A DNA stretch of 64,000 nt from Branchiostoma floridae (GCF_000003815.2 NC_049993.1:19721694-19785693), one strand, 5' to 3'; shown: positions 53,165-63,351, counted from the first letter of the stretch. Numbers and translations are program-made. Notes: generated by a model from the sequence alone, not told the origin.

Positions 53165-56100
53165 CCATTTATCATAATGAATAGTAGATAGAAACCTGAG
53201 GGAGAGGCTGAGCTTCTAATCTTCTCCACCAGAAGAAATCAGGGCGAGGGAAACGTCCAGAAAGTTAAGTAATATTTCCTTACAGAAGTGTTTACTCTAT
53301 CGGTAACTCTATCAAGTATTGGCACTGAATTATGCTAGGCCATAGAACAGATAGAAAACTCTAGAGAGAACTTAGTAACTAACCTTATGTACCAGAAGAA
53401 ATCAGGGCGAGGGAAACTTCCAAAAAGTTAAGTAATATTTCCTTACAGAAGTGTTTACTCTATCGGTAACTCTATCAAGTATTGGCACTGAATTATGCTA
53501 GGTCATAGAACAGATAGAAAACTCTAGAGAGAAGTTAGTAACTAATCTTATGTATCAGACGAAATCAGGGCGAGGGAAACGTCCAGAAAGTTAAGTAATA
53601 TTCCCTTACAGTAGTGCTTGCTCTATCGGAAACTCTATCAAGTATAGGCTATGAATTATGCTAGATCATAGAACCGATATAAAACTCTAGAGAGAACTTA
53701 GTAACTAATCTTTTGTGCCAGAAGAAATCAGGGCGAGGGAAACGTCCAGAAAGTTAAGTAATATTCCCTTACAGTAGTGCTTGCTCTATCGGAAACTCTA
53801 TCAAGTATAGGCACTGAATTATGCTAGGTCATAGAACAGATAGAAAACTCTAGAGAGAACTTAGTAACTAAATCTTATGTACCAGAAGAAATCAAGGCGA
53901 GGGAGACGTCCAGAAAGTGTAAACAAACTTTCTTTGTCGTGGTGTTTGCCCTATCGGAAACTCTATCTTCTTGGCGCTAAATTACGCTTAGCCTAGATCA
54001 TAGAACAGATAGAAAACTCTAGAGTGAACTTAGTAACTAACCTTATGTACCAGAAGAAATCAGGGCGAGGGAAACGTCCAGAACGTTAAGTAATATTTCC
54101 TCACAGTAATGTTTGCTCTATCGGTAACTCTATCAAGTATAGGCACTGAATTATGCTAGATCATAGAACAGATAGAAAACTCTAGAGAGAACTTAGTAAC
54201 TAATCTTATGTACCAGAAGAAATCAGGGCGAGGGAAACTTCCAAAAAGTTAAGTAATATTTCCTTACAGTAGTGTTTACTCTATCGGTAACTCTATCAAG
54301 TATTGGCACTGAATTATGCTAGATCATAGAACAGATAGAAAACTCTAGAGAGAACTTAGTAACTAAATCTTATGTACCAGAAGAAATCAGGGCGAGGGAA
54401 ACGTCCAGAAAGTTAAGTAATATTTCCTTACAGTAGTGTTTACTCTATCGGTAACTCTATCAAGTATAGGCACTGAATTATGCTAGATCATAGAACAGAT
54501 AGAAAACTCTAGAGAGAACTTAGTAACTAAATCTTATGTACCAGAAGAAATCAGGGCGAGGGAAACGTCCAGAAAGTTAAGTAATATTTCCTTACAGAAG
54601 TGTTTACTCTATCGGTAACTCTATCAAGTATAGGCACTGAATTATGCTAGGTCATAGAACAGATAGAAAACTCTAGAGTGAACTTAGTAACTAACCTTAT
54701 GTACCAGAAGAAATCAGGGCGAGGGAAACGTCCAAAAAGTTAAGTAATATTTCCTTACAGAAGTGTTTACTCTATCGGTAACTCTATCAAGTATTGGCAC
54801 TGAATAATGCTAGATCATAGAACAGATAGAAAACTCTAGAGTGAACTTAGTAACTAACCTTATATACCAGAAGAAATCAGGGCAAGGGAAACGTCCAGAA
54901 CGTTAAGTAATATTTCCTTACAGAAGTGTTTACTCTATCGGTAACTCTATCAAGTATTGGCACTGAATTATGCTAGATCATAGAACAGATAGAAAACTCT
55001 AGAGAGAACTTAGTAACTAACCTTATGTACCAGAAGAAATCAGGGCGAGGGAAACTTCCAAAAAGTTAAGTAATATTTCCTTACAGAAGTGTTTACTCTA
55101 TCGGTAACTCTATCAAGTATTGGCACTGAATTATGCTAGGTCATAGAACAGATAGAAAACTCTAGAGAGAAGTTAGTAACTAATCTTATGTATCAGACGA
55201 AATCAGGGCGAGGGAAACGTCCAGAAAGTTAAGTAATATTCCCTTACAGTAGTGCTTGCTCTATCGGAAACTCTATCAAGTATAGGCTATGAATTATGCT
55301 AGATCATAGAACCGATATAAAACTCTAGAGAGAACTTAGTAACTAATCTTTTGTGCCAGAAGAAATCAGGGCGAGGGAAACGTCCAGAAAGTTAAGTAAT
55401 ATTCCCTTACAGTAGTGCTTGCTCTATCGGAAACTCTATCAAGTATAGGCACTGAATTATGCTAGGTCATAGAACAGATAGAAAACTCTAGAGAGAACTT
55501 AGTAACTAAATCTTATGTACCAGAAGAAATTAAGGCGAGGGAGACGTCCAGAAAGTGTAAACCAACTTTCTTTGTCGTGGTGTTTGCCCTAATCGGAACC
55601 TCTATCTTCTTGGCGCTAAAATTACGCTTTAGCCTATATCATTAGAACCAGATAGNNNNNNNNNNNNNNNNNNNNNNNNNNNNNNNNNNNNNNNNNNNNN
55701 NNNNNNNNNNNNNNNNNNNNNNNNNNNNNNNNNNNNNNNNNNNNNNNNNNNNNNNGAAGAAATCAGGGCGAGGGAAACGTCCAGAAGGTTAAGTAATATT
55801 TCCTTACAGTAGTGTTTACTCTATCGGTAACTCTATCAAGTATAGGCACTGAATTATGCTAGATCATAGAACAGATAGAAAACTCTAGAGAGAACTTAGT
55901 AACTAAATCTTATGTACCAGAAGAAATCAAGGCGAGGGAAACGTCCAGAAAGTTAAGTAATATTTCCTTACAGTAGTGTTTGCTCTATCGGAAACTCTAT
56001 CAAGTATAGGCACTGAATTATGCTAGATCATAGAACAGATAGAAAACTCTAGAGAGAACTTAGTAACTAACCTTATGTACCAGAAGAAATCAGGGCGAGG

Positions 56101-56410
56101 GAAACGTCCAGAAAGTTAAGTAATATTTCCTTACAGTAGTGTTTACTCTATCGGTAACTCTATCAAGTATAGGCACTGAATTATGCTAGGTCATAGAACA
56201 GATAGAAAACTCTAGAGAGAACTTAGAAACTAAATCTTATGTACCAGAAGAAATCAAGGCGAGGGAGACGTCCAGAAAGTGTAAACAAACTTTCTTTGTC
56301 GTGGTGTTTGCCCTATCGGAAGCTCTATCTTCTTGGCGCTAAATTACGCTTAGCCTAGATCATGGAACAGATAACAAAAGCTCTAGAGAGCTTAGTAACT
56401 ACTCTTATGT
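53165..56410. repeat. Satellite array, 163/164-bp monomer, higher-order repeat
   Basis: The monomer starts AGAAGAAATCAGGGCGAGGG and contains AAGTTAAGTAATATTTCC, CTCTATCGGTAACTCTATCA, GAATTATGCTAG.TCATAGAA and AACTCTAGAGAGAACTTAGTAACTAA. Monomers begin at 53231, 53394, 53557, 53720, 53884, 54052, 54215, 54379, 54543, 54706, 54869, 55032, 55195, 55358, 55522, then 55755, 55919, 56082 and 56246. The four-unit block 53394-54051 recurs at 55032, an offset of 1638 bp or ten units, so this is a higher-order repeat. A deviant monomer type (AAGTGTAAACAAACTTTCTTTGTCGTGG) occurs at 53884, 55522 and 56246, the last closing the array. Each ordinary unit has one XbaI-type TCTAGA. Confidence 0.97.
55656..55755. 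other. Assembly gap, 100 N, inside the satellite
   Basis: The gap lies within the array. Just left of it (55590-55655) several single-base insertions appear relative to the other deviant units, typical of poor read quality. The true array is probably longer. Confidence 0.99.
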
Positions 56411-57244
56411 GCAAGACAACATCAAGGTAATAAAACAGAATTCAAAACTAGAAGATAACACACTGCTGCGGTTGGTCTATCTGAAACCCAGATGCAGAGG
56501 TACTTAATTTTGATAGATGGAACTGAGAAACTGCTTAAAGGAAGGCTTAGGTTCTTATCTTGTGCAGTGGGAACTGAACAAGAAGAAAGGAACGACCAGA
56601 AACGCTGATTAGATGCCTGTGAAAAGCGGTGGGGTAGGTGGCTGCAAGCACATTACTGTCATTAGACTAGCGTAGCCTTACTAACATCCTATGGATGTTT
56701 ATGTGTGGAATTTACGAGAACTTGAACATGATATTGATTTGTAGTTAACCAACTTCAAATTACGCTTCACCAATACAGAGAAGCAACAAGACATTCTATC
56801 AGCACGGATGGGTCTTCATTCGAAGATTTGAACTTTGTATGATAGCTTTGTGATGCCCTACTAGTATTCTGTATGTTCAGTCGCATTCTTTGAATGTTTA
56901 TGTGAATAAAGTAGAAGCCGCTTAATTGCACACCACATTTGCAAGTGCTTTTCGTGCAATTATTTGAATGGTGCAACAAAGGGAAGTTATCAAGCTGGAC
57001 CGCACCAACACGGGATTTTTTGATTTTGTGCAATTAGATGAAGTGTGCGATTATCCGTTGTGCAATTAACTGGCTTCTACTGTACTTTACATTACACTTT
57101 GAAACAAACAAACAAACATGATATTAATTGTGAATTAACAGACTTAAAAATCTAAGTTTACACCTTCACAAAGAAGCAACAAAATATCAACTTTATATTC
57201 TAGCTTAGCGTGCCCCTACCAGTACCAGTATTCTGTATGCTCAT
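56411..57244. other. Unannotated stretch
   Basis: Right flank of the satellite. TTGCGCAATTA-type phrases (TGCACACC, CGTGCAATTATT, GTGCAATTAGATG, TTGTGCAATTAAC) repeat between 56930 and 57070, and AAACAAACAAACAAAC occurs at 57105. No gene is seen. Confidence 0.35.
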
Positions 57245-57330
57245 GTCAGTATATTACAGTTCGACCTCTGCTCGACCTAGCGGGGCAGGAGGACCCAATA
57301 AAGCTCTCCCATTCATTCATTCATTGCGCG
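57245..57330 (+). mobile_element. LINE 3' end with (CATT)n tail
   Basis: GACCTAGCGGGGCAGGAGGACCCAATAAAGCTCTCC is followed by CATTCATTCATTCATT. This is a CR1-type 3' terminus. Confidence 0.6.
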
Positions 57331-57375
57331 GAGATTCGCGGCGATTATACATGAATCGTCTTTCTGAGTGCCTCT

Positions 57376-57475
57376 NNNNNNNNNNNNNNNNNNNNNNNNN
57401 NNNNNNNNNNNNNNNNNNNNNNNNNNNNNNNNNNNNNNNNNNNNNNNNNNNNNNNNNNNNNNNNNNNNNNNNNNN
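57376..57475. other. Assembly gap, 100 N
   Basis: Placeholder gap. Confidence 0.99.
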
Positions 57476-57580
57476 GGAAGGGCAAGGGCTACTCTCTGCG
57501 ATAAAAGACAAGCAGTTCTGGAGGACTAACTTCGTCTGCTCTACCTCACACGAGGATGAACAATGATGATGATGATGATG
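57476..57580 (+). mobile_element. Probable LINE 3' end with GAT tail
   Basis: A short open frame ends in CACGAGGATGAACAA and is followed by TGATGATGATGATGATG. The trinucleotide tail matches those of the LINE ends at 9.95 and 39.92 kb, but the coding part is too short to identify. Confidence 0.4.
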
Positions 57581-58071
57581 AAAGACTTGTAGCGTTGGTT
57601 AGGTCTTCAAGACTTGGAACGATTTCGTTCAGAAGCTATCTCTCAGACAGTGGGGTAAATAGCTGTCTTCTTCACATTCGATGGATGGATGCTTTGGATG
57701 GATGTTTTATTAGCCCACTAACGGACATACAAAAAAACACTTGTACTCAGCTAATCTTCCTGAATGAAGCTTTCGCTAAGATATATAAAGCAGAAGTTGG
57801 TGTATATCTCGAAAAGGGTACAGAACTAAACTGCCAGATTCTGCATAAACAGGTACAAAAGTGTTACCATTATAAAATCATACCTACATGGAAGACACTG
57901 GCAGATGGAAGAATAAGGTCTCGCCTATGTAAGGGTGGAGTCATTGGAGCACGTGTATCAAGCTCGTATGGGGTCCTACTGACATTTTGTTTTCATAAAA
58001 GTGGTACGCACAACACGCAGCTCATACGCATCTCAATCGTTCCGTGTCAGTTTTACTCGTGTGACAGCACC

Positions 58072-58369
58072 CTAAAGGTGGGTTCACACGTGCGTATATA
58101 TTCCAGTCCGTATGAGGTCCGTATGAAAGTCTAAGCCTCTAAAAGGCTCCACAGGTCACTAGAAAAATAATACAAATTGGCCAGATAACAGGCCAGTGGA
58201 ATTAGCTTGTCACAAACCATACTCCTCGGCCAGCTAACTCATCTGTCATGTTATTCGTCTATATGTCTCGGTTTTACCTATTTTTCCAGTGACCCGTGGA
58301 GCCTGGTAGAGGCTAGTACGGACCTAATACGGACTCGAATATATACGCACGTGTGAACACACCTTAAGA
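58072..58369. mobile_element. MITE with about 90-bp terminal inverted repeats
   Basis: CTAAAGGTGGGTTCACACGTG, CGTATATATTCCAGTCCGTAT and GGCTCCACAGGTCACTAG on the left are mirrored on the right (CAGTGACCCGTGGAGCC, AATACGGACTCGAATATATACGCACGTGTGAACACACCTTAAG). The CTWAAG borders may mark a TTAA-type target. Confidence 0.85.
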
Positions 58370-58424
58370 CAGACAAAGTTCAAGGTAAGGAGCAGGCCTT
58401 AATGTGTTCTTTCCACCCGGGTGG

Positions 58425-58605
58425 CCAGCGACACGCATCCTTCCCCTATGCGCATCCCCGCGCCCAATATTGGTCTTCTCGCTTCACGCACAGCTCGGTA
58501 CGGAGCGCACGGTACGGTGGGCCGCGATATTGCGCACGGGCCACCGGGTGAGACGGCAGGGGCGGTTCATTGGAGGGATGAGGGAGCGTTGTCTTCTTCT
58601 TCTGT
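58425..58605. promoter_or_regulatory. GC-rich block
   Basis: CGCATCCCCGCGCCCAATATTGG, CGGAGCGCACGGTACGGTGGGCCGCG and GGCGGTTCATTGGAGGG form an isolated CpG-rich stretch. It includes an inverted CCAAT (ATTGG) at 58468 and another at 58568. No donor is seen nearby. Confidence 0.3.
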
Positions 58606-58800
58606 AAAAGCCCACATTCGTCATGTAGAATATTATGGCTTTTTGTGGCTATTACCAGTAACGTTCTACGTCATTGACATTGGGAGCGTCTTTTGGCATT
58701 GGTAAAGACTTGAAGCGTTGGTTAGGTCTTCAAGAGTTGGAAACGATTTTTGTCCTAACGTAAGTCACGGACAGTAGACGACTGTCTTCTTCGCAGAACG

Positions 58801-59337
58801 TCTTTATGTTTCATGGGGATGTTTTGTAAAGGGTATAGCGTAGTTTTTGAAAGTTTTCATCAAAGCATACTGTTTGCGTGATAGTTGATTGGTCGGTCGG
58901 TCCCGGTTAGTTGGTTGGTGAGTGTGTGGGTGTTTGCTTGGCTTGGTTGGATGGATGGTCATGATGCATGGGGAGGAAACAAAGGATTTGGAACTTCGAA
59001 CAAAAATGAAATAATAAAAAAGCAACACACAAGAACGTTGAACAAAATGCAAACAAATGTAGAGACAGCTACAACCCCAACTGCACACAGAGAGCTACAA
59101 CCCCGTTAGTGCTCTTTATGGCAAATAATTCCTATCCACTTGTACATTAGTTTCACATGGGAATTTCCGATTATGCAGTCACCTTGTACCGTTATCACAG
59201 CAGGAGCAGGAAAGTCACATGTATTTATGTAAACTTGGAGCCGTGATATGAGAAACTGAGCGCCGCGCGCGGAAATGTCAAGCGGAACAGCAGAGAGCAC
59301 CGGTCGGAATAAACCTCAGCACGGGTGACGCGCTCCG
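58801..59337. other. Unannotated stretch
   Basis: GATTGGTCGGTCGG, GGTTAGTTGGTTGG and GGTTGGATGGATGG are short GGTT-type low complexity near 58888-58960. AGAGACAGCTACAACCCC.AACTG and AGAGAGCTACAACCCCGTTAG repeat near 59060-59106. Confidence 0.35.
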
Positions 59338-59622
59338 CATGTATGTATGCTCTGGCAATATTGAGCATGGCGGAGAGTTCAATTACAGATTTGCGGATTT
59401 CTATCCAACCGTACCCATGGTTATTTGAGAATGGTCTGGCATTTGCTGTGTGTAGTATATGACTATACGAATACATGCAATGTCATCTCATCTCCACTTT
59501 CATACTTTGTCATGTATGTATGCTCTGGCAATATTGAACATGGCGGAGAAGTCAAGTACAGATTTGTGGATGTCTATCCAACCGTACCCATACTTATTTG
59601 AGAAGGGTCTGTCATTTTCTGA
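59338..59622. repeat. 174-bp direct duplication
   Basis: CATGTATGTATGCTCTGGCAATATTGA, CATGGCGGAGA and TCTATCCAACCGTACCCAT, then TTATTTGAGAA.GGTCTG.CATTT, occur at 59338-59447 and 59512-59622. The plus frame of both copies is open over about 36 codons with similar peptides (SIQPYPxLFExGLxF), but many changes are amino-acid altering. Confidence 0.8.
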
Positions 59623-59948
59623 TTTTTTTCATGTTCGAAGACGTGAAAGACGTAGTGGTGGCGCACCCAAGTTAGCAAACGTATGTTATGACCTCTATAC
59701 AATGTCATGTGAAATACATAACGTAAACAACATAGCTATAACTACAATTCCGCAACAGAAAACAGGGTATGGCATTTGCATACAGTATATAGCTACATAC
59801 ATGCACATGCCATCTCATACTTTATAATGTTTGTACGTTGATTTTACCTGCGTTTGTAGTTCAAGAAGACCTCAAGGAAGACCCTGAAGATTAGGAAGTA
59901 TACTTTACCTACAAAATCTTGATAAACCCGAAGAATGATGGGACTCAC

Positions 59949-60115
59949 CTTATGTTTAGCAGAAGTTGTGGAATGGTTGACCTCATTGCTTCGACCACGT
60001 GACTTCGGTAGTAGGTCAGAGGTACCCCGAAGTCGGTGTCGTCCCCCGTCCCATAGAGTGGAACGTTGGTGGACCATGACGTAGATGGTCTTCTTCCCTC
60101 TCTCCATAAGCTGCA
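59949..60115 (-). CDS. Spliced exon candidate, unknown protein, frame ambiguous
   Basis: On the minus strand a strong acceptor (TGTTTCTCTTGTTTTCGCAG, ending at 60116) and a consensus donor (AAG followed by GTGAGT at 59948-59943) enclose 167 bases. Two frames stay open. One reads VQLMERGKKTIYVMVHQRST early on with coding-like GC-rich third positions. The other reads YGTGDDTDFGVPLTYYRSHV and VEAMRSTIPQLLLNI in the second half with even clearer coding bias (GAC GAC ACC GAC TTC; ACC TAC TAC). The bias changes frame around 60055, which suggests a one-base indel from decay or assembly error. An alternative acceptor AG five bases downstream gives a 162-base exon in the first frame. I do not recognise the family. 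Neighbouring exons are not identified, so the gene would lie mostly outside the window or in long introns. Confidence 0.5.
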
Positions 60116-60394
60116 CTGCGAAAACAAGAGAAACATCTTTGAAAACTGTCTGCGTCAGATTTGAGTTTTCTGTCAAAGATAATAAGTTTGGGGAACACTA
60201 TGGTAGCTCCCTGGAGGTATACTATAACCCATGCTGCTGTCTATTTCTTTATAGTGCCTGTAAGTTGAAATGCACATGTTCTCTATGATCCACGTAACAA
60301 TTTGGTATTTTCTAAAAACCTCTATGTATGTAGTCTTTACATCAGTCTTTTAAGTCTAATGAGTGAAATGTTCTCAGTGGGATAGATTACGGAT

Positions 60395-60458
60395 CGTGAC
60401 GTCACAGAAAAGACTCCTAGCCATACTAGCAGAGATGTATTTCTGTGACGTCACGACA
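60395..60458. promoter_or_regulatory. Hairpin of two full CRE sites
   Basis: CGTGACGTCACAGAAA (60396-60411) is the reverse complement of TTTCTGTGACGTCACG (60441-60456), with about 30 bases between. Each arm contains the palindromic CREB/ATF site TGACGTCA. It may be a small transposon or a paired regulatory site. Confidence 0.7.
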
Positions 60459-60650
60459 GGTTGCTACATGTAGTTTGTACCAACAAAGAGCACACAGTAG
60501 ACAGTTGATTTACAGATTAAATACATGTTTTTGGAAAATAAATCTATACGTGAATGATAGAGGAAATTTCGCATCACTGGCAAGGTAAATGCGCTCTTCA
60601 TTTCAGAAGTATTAATATTCCTATAGAAGCCAAAGCCATTACAGCATATC

Positions 60651-60970
60651 CATGGCTCGAAATACCTGCATATGCAAGTTAGTGCAGGTATTTCTGATGT
60701 CTACCTGCACCTAACCTGCACTGGTACATGTACTGGGTTTTATACATAAATGTCCTATGATGTAGGTGCATGTGGATTGTTCTTAGCTGCATTGGCTGTT
60801 ACCACCTATAAAGTATACAAGAAAAAAATAGCAATGGTTCCTGGACAAATTTAGTATGATTCATACTTCCTAAATTCAGAGTTGTGCAGGAAAACATTTG
60901 TCTTGTACAGGTAATTTTTAATGTTACCTGCAACAGTGCAGGTATGCAGAAAAAAGCATTTCGAGCCCTG
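60651..60970. mobile_element. MITE with CAGGGCTCGAAAT-type ends
   Basis: The left end CATGGCTCGAAATACCTGCAT is mirrored by the right end ATGCAGAAAAAAGCATTTCGAGCCCTG. Inside, GTGCAGGTA and TACCTGCAC alternate in both orientations. C-A-G-G-G ends are typical of hAT superfamily elements. No coding is present and the flanking duplication is not clear. Confidence 0.8.
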
Positions 60971-61399
60971 ACATCAGAAACAAACTCTACACCTTTTTGA
61001 ATGAGTCCCAATCACGATAAACAACTCTGGAAACAGTTATTACGGCGTAAATAATCTCTTTTAATCACGGCCGATAATCATGCGTGGCTAGTTTCTGCAG
61101 GGCTCGTCATAAACACCGCTGCTTTAAGCACCCATAACCAGGGTTATAGCACGCTGTAAACGGAGTCATTTTCAGAGGGAAATTGAATTCAGAAATCCAG
61201 AAAACCGTATGTGTAAATTTCTGTTAAGTACTGCAGTTGATGGCTATATTTTTGGTTAAGTGTAATTTAGATATTCATCCGACAACTCCACGCTGAATTT
61301 CCCCTTTCATGTGGTAGTTTACAGTAGGTATTTGGACGTAATTAGTTGTAATAGACTGTTACTTCAGTATTGACTTGAATCAGTGCCAGTATTGGTTTA

Positions 61400-61479
61400 C
61401 CAGTATAACCGCTCTTTGGTGTAACATATCCGGTGTAAAATTACTTCGCAGGCACGCAGCAACAGATGGTTATACTGGC
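61400..61479 (-). repeat. Diverged single unit of the 56-bp minisatellite element with head
   Basis: On the minus strand GCCAGTATAACCATCTGTTGCTGCGTGCCTGCGAAG matches the head at 13.49 kb. ATGTTACACCAAAGAGCGGTTATACTGG matches GTGTTACGCCGAAGGGCGGTTATACCGG of the repeat unit. Only one unit is present, so this may be an older or founder form. Confidence 0.65.
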
Positions 61480-61539
61480 GATGTTTAAAGCTATATGATT
61501 AAGAGTCCTGTATTTATGTTATAACATCTTTCTTTTTGT

Positions 61540-61651
61540 GATAGTGGTACAGAAGAATGAATTAATTGATTGAATGAATGAAGACATTTATTGCACACAC
61601 ACACACACACACACACATACACACACACACACACATACACACACACACACA
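61540..61651 (-). repeat. (CA)n microsatellite beside a LINE-type 3' end
   Basis: CA dinucleotides with TAC interruptions fill 61594-61651. On the minus strand GCAATAAATGTCTTCATTCATTCAATC follows at 61593-61560, a polyadenylation-like LINE terminus with a CATT tail. Confidence 0.7.
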
Positions 61652-61665
61652 TAAATTTAAAACAT

Positions 61666-61950
61666 TCATAAGTCATATAAAAACTGCTTACATTTCTTTG
61701 TATACATTGTCAGGATAACGCAATGATTATGTTCTGCTAATTCAATTAGACTTTTCCACATTCTGCGATGGTAAGAATTTACGAAAAGATATGTCAATGA
61801 ACTCTCGATTTTATTCTTGCACTTAATGCGTTGTCGTGTTTGGTTTCTGTTCTTTTTAAAGTCGGCATAACGGACTTGGAATTCAGTAAGACCGAGGCTG
61901 ACATTTTGTACATTATGCACTGCTACAGTAAATTCCTTTCTCTCCTCTAC
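61666..61950 (-). other. Open frame upstream of a LINE-type 3' end, unknown
   Basis: A minus frame opens after a stop near 61950 and gives EERKEFTVAVHNVQNVSLGL, TEFQVRYADFKKNRNQTRQR and WKSLIELAEHNHCVILTMY, ending in CKQFLYDL and a stop at 61666. A polyadenylation-type LINE end follows after the CA run. It could be the C-terminal end of a non-LTR element protein or a chance AT-rich frame. No reverse transcriptase motif is visible. Confidence 0.3.
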
Positions 61951-62121
61951 CCTTCCCTGCTAATGCCCAAGTCTATATGAATACCATAAAATCGGAAGTG
62001 GAAAAACCATCTAATTTTTTTGACATTCAATTTTACGGGGCTTCGTCAGACTTGGAACCCAATTTCCACCCCCGGCTGCAGCCCGTTGGGCTCGGCGCGG
62101 ATCTCGTGAATTTTACGGGTT

Positions 62122-62513
62122 AGGCCGAGGAAAAAATGTTGTGTTTCCTGTTTCAGTCCTGAAAAAGTTACGGTCGGTAGGTAGGGATTATCATTTTTTG
62201 TCTTGTAATTTTTAGAGGCTGCCAAAAACTCTAGAGAGACATATTACAATGCAGTTGAACAAGGTAAACTGAAATGCATGAGGACACTTGTCCTTCAATG
62301 CCAAACTTCGATTCTCAGTGCATAATAGATACATTTATCCTTCATTAGATAGGACAAGCAGTGATTCTACCTGAATGGTCCTGGATAGGAAACAGGCTGA
62401 ATATAACGGAAGCTATCTGACTCCACTGTCCATCCAAAAAAAAAGTCTAGGGTCGGCAGGATTTCTAGAGTAGGTGGAGAAACAGGAAACACAACAATTG
62501 TTTTCCCAGGCCT
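62122..62513. mobile_element. MITE (family 7), copy 1
   Basis: AGGCCGAGGAAAAAATGTTG, GTTTCCTGTTTCAGTCCTGA and GGTCGGTAGG on the left are mirrored by CTAGGGTCGGCAGGATTTCT, GAGAAACAGGAAACACAAC and TTTTCCCAGGCCT on the right. A related element is at 63.57-63.89 kb. A TTAA flank on the right side (62513-62516) hints at a TTAA target. Confidence 0.75.
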
Positions 62514-62699
62514 TAAAGGGTGGTTTATTGTAGCTACGAGTCTCTAATTTACGATTGAGACGAAATTATTACACGGTCTTACACAGCCAGCGAAAAACGT
62601 AGCTGTACACTCGACACCATTAAAAGTTCTGCAGATCAATCATGGGGCAGTAAACTGGAACTATATCTCACTGTATTACATCGTATACCGTGTCATTTT

Positions 62700-62915
62700 C
62701 ATTGTTGGATGGTTTGATATACACTGAAGTAGATAGAAATGTAATCTTTGCAAGGAAATATACAATTGCCAACCCTCGCATAGTCTATCCTATTAAAACA
62801 AACTGCCGCTGACTGTTCAATCTTACTCAAACACATTCATATATTCGATGACCAGCCCATATCCTGACACTTGCTACATAATGTAATCAAACACCACAGG
62901 AGAGATTTACCTGTA
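62700..62915 (+). repeat. Interspersed repeat, copy 2 (partner at 4.2 kb)
   Basis: TTGTTGGATGGTTTG at the left and CCTGACACTTGCTACATAATGTAATCAAACACCAC at the right match 4.19-4.42 kb in order and spacing. Confidence 0.5.
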
Positions 62916-63312
62916 TTGTGACGGAAACTGAGGTTGGCTTATTGACGTTGAAATATTTAAACGTTCCCAGAGTGGCAACGTCATTACACAAGAGAGCCAG
63001 GGACTTGTTAACGGGATGCTATACCAAGGTCTCCAACAACAAACTAAGCCGCATACATAGGAGTGACATCATCAGTTTGGGCGCGAAATTCAAACCCTGT
63101 CAGGCGGGGAGGGGGGCGGCACATTCGGACGATTTTTCTGTACTGTCGCCCCTCTAGAGAAGCTCTACATTATATCTTTACTAAGTGACTAAAATAAGCA
63201 TTTTCTGTACTTTATACTACAAAAACCCTGTCCGTCGTTTTCGCACGAAGAAACATCTCTTTGCAAGTCAAACACCCTATCGTGATAAATTGCTGATCAG
63301 ATGGCATAGGGA
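62916..63312. other. Unannotated stretch
   Basis: Small open frames of 79 and 92 codons without motifs. No splice context. Confidence 0.3.
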
Positions 63313-63351
63313 AGGTCAGAGGTCACATGGGGGCAGAGGTCACGGTGACCC
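63313..63351. promoter_or_regulatory. Nuclear-receptor half-site cluster: DR1 and palindromic ERE
   Basis: AGGTCA-G-AGGTCA (63313-63325) is a perfect DR1. GGTCACGGTGACC (63338-63350) is a perfect estrogen-response-element core (inverted half-sites with three-base spacing). Four half-sites in 39 bp are unlikely to be accidental, but function depends on nearby genes not seen here. Confidence 0.5.

Larger units (their letters stand above)
57581..58800. repeat. 95-bp direct duplicates flanking inserted DNA
   Basis: GACTTG.AGCGTTGGTTAGGTCTTCAAGA.TTGGAA.CGATTT and, later, GACAGT..G.......CTGTCTTCTTC occur at 57583-57675 and 58707-58793. Between them lie 1.0 kb containing a MITE and a GC-rich block. 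The 192-codon open frame (57556-58134) crosses a repeat boundary and enters the MITE, so it is not a gene. Confidence 0.65.

Noticed and set aside
53165-56410. CRISPR array or repetitive protein gene
   Set aside because: Continuous 163-bp satellite monomers with stops in all frames and no spacers.
57556-58134. 192-codon open frame
   Set aside because: It starts in a GAT microsatellite, crosses a 95-bp duplicated segment and ends inside the terminal inverted repeat of a MITE.
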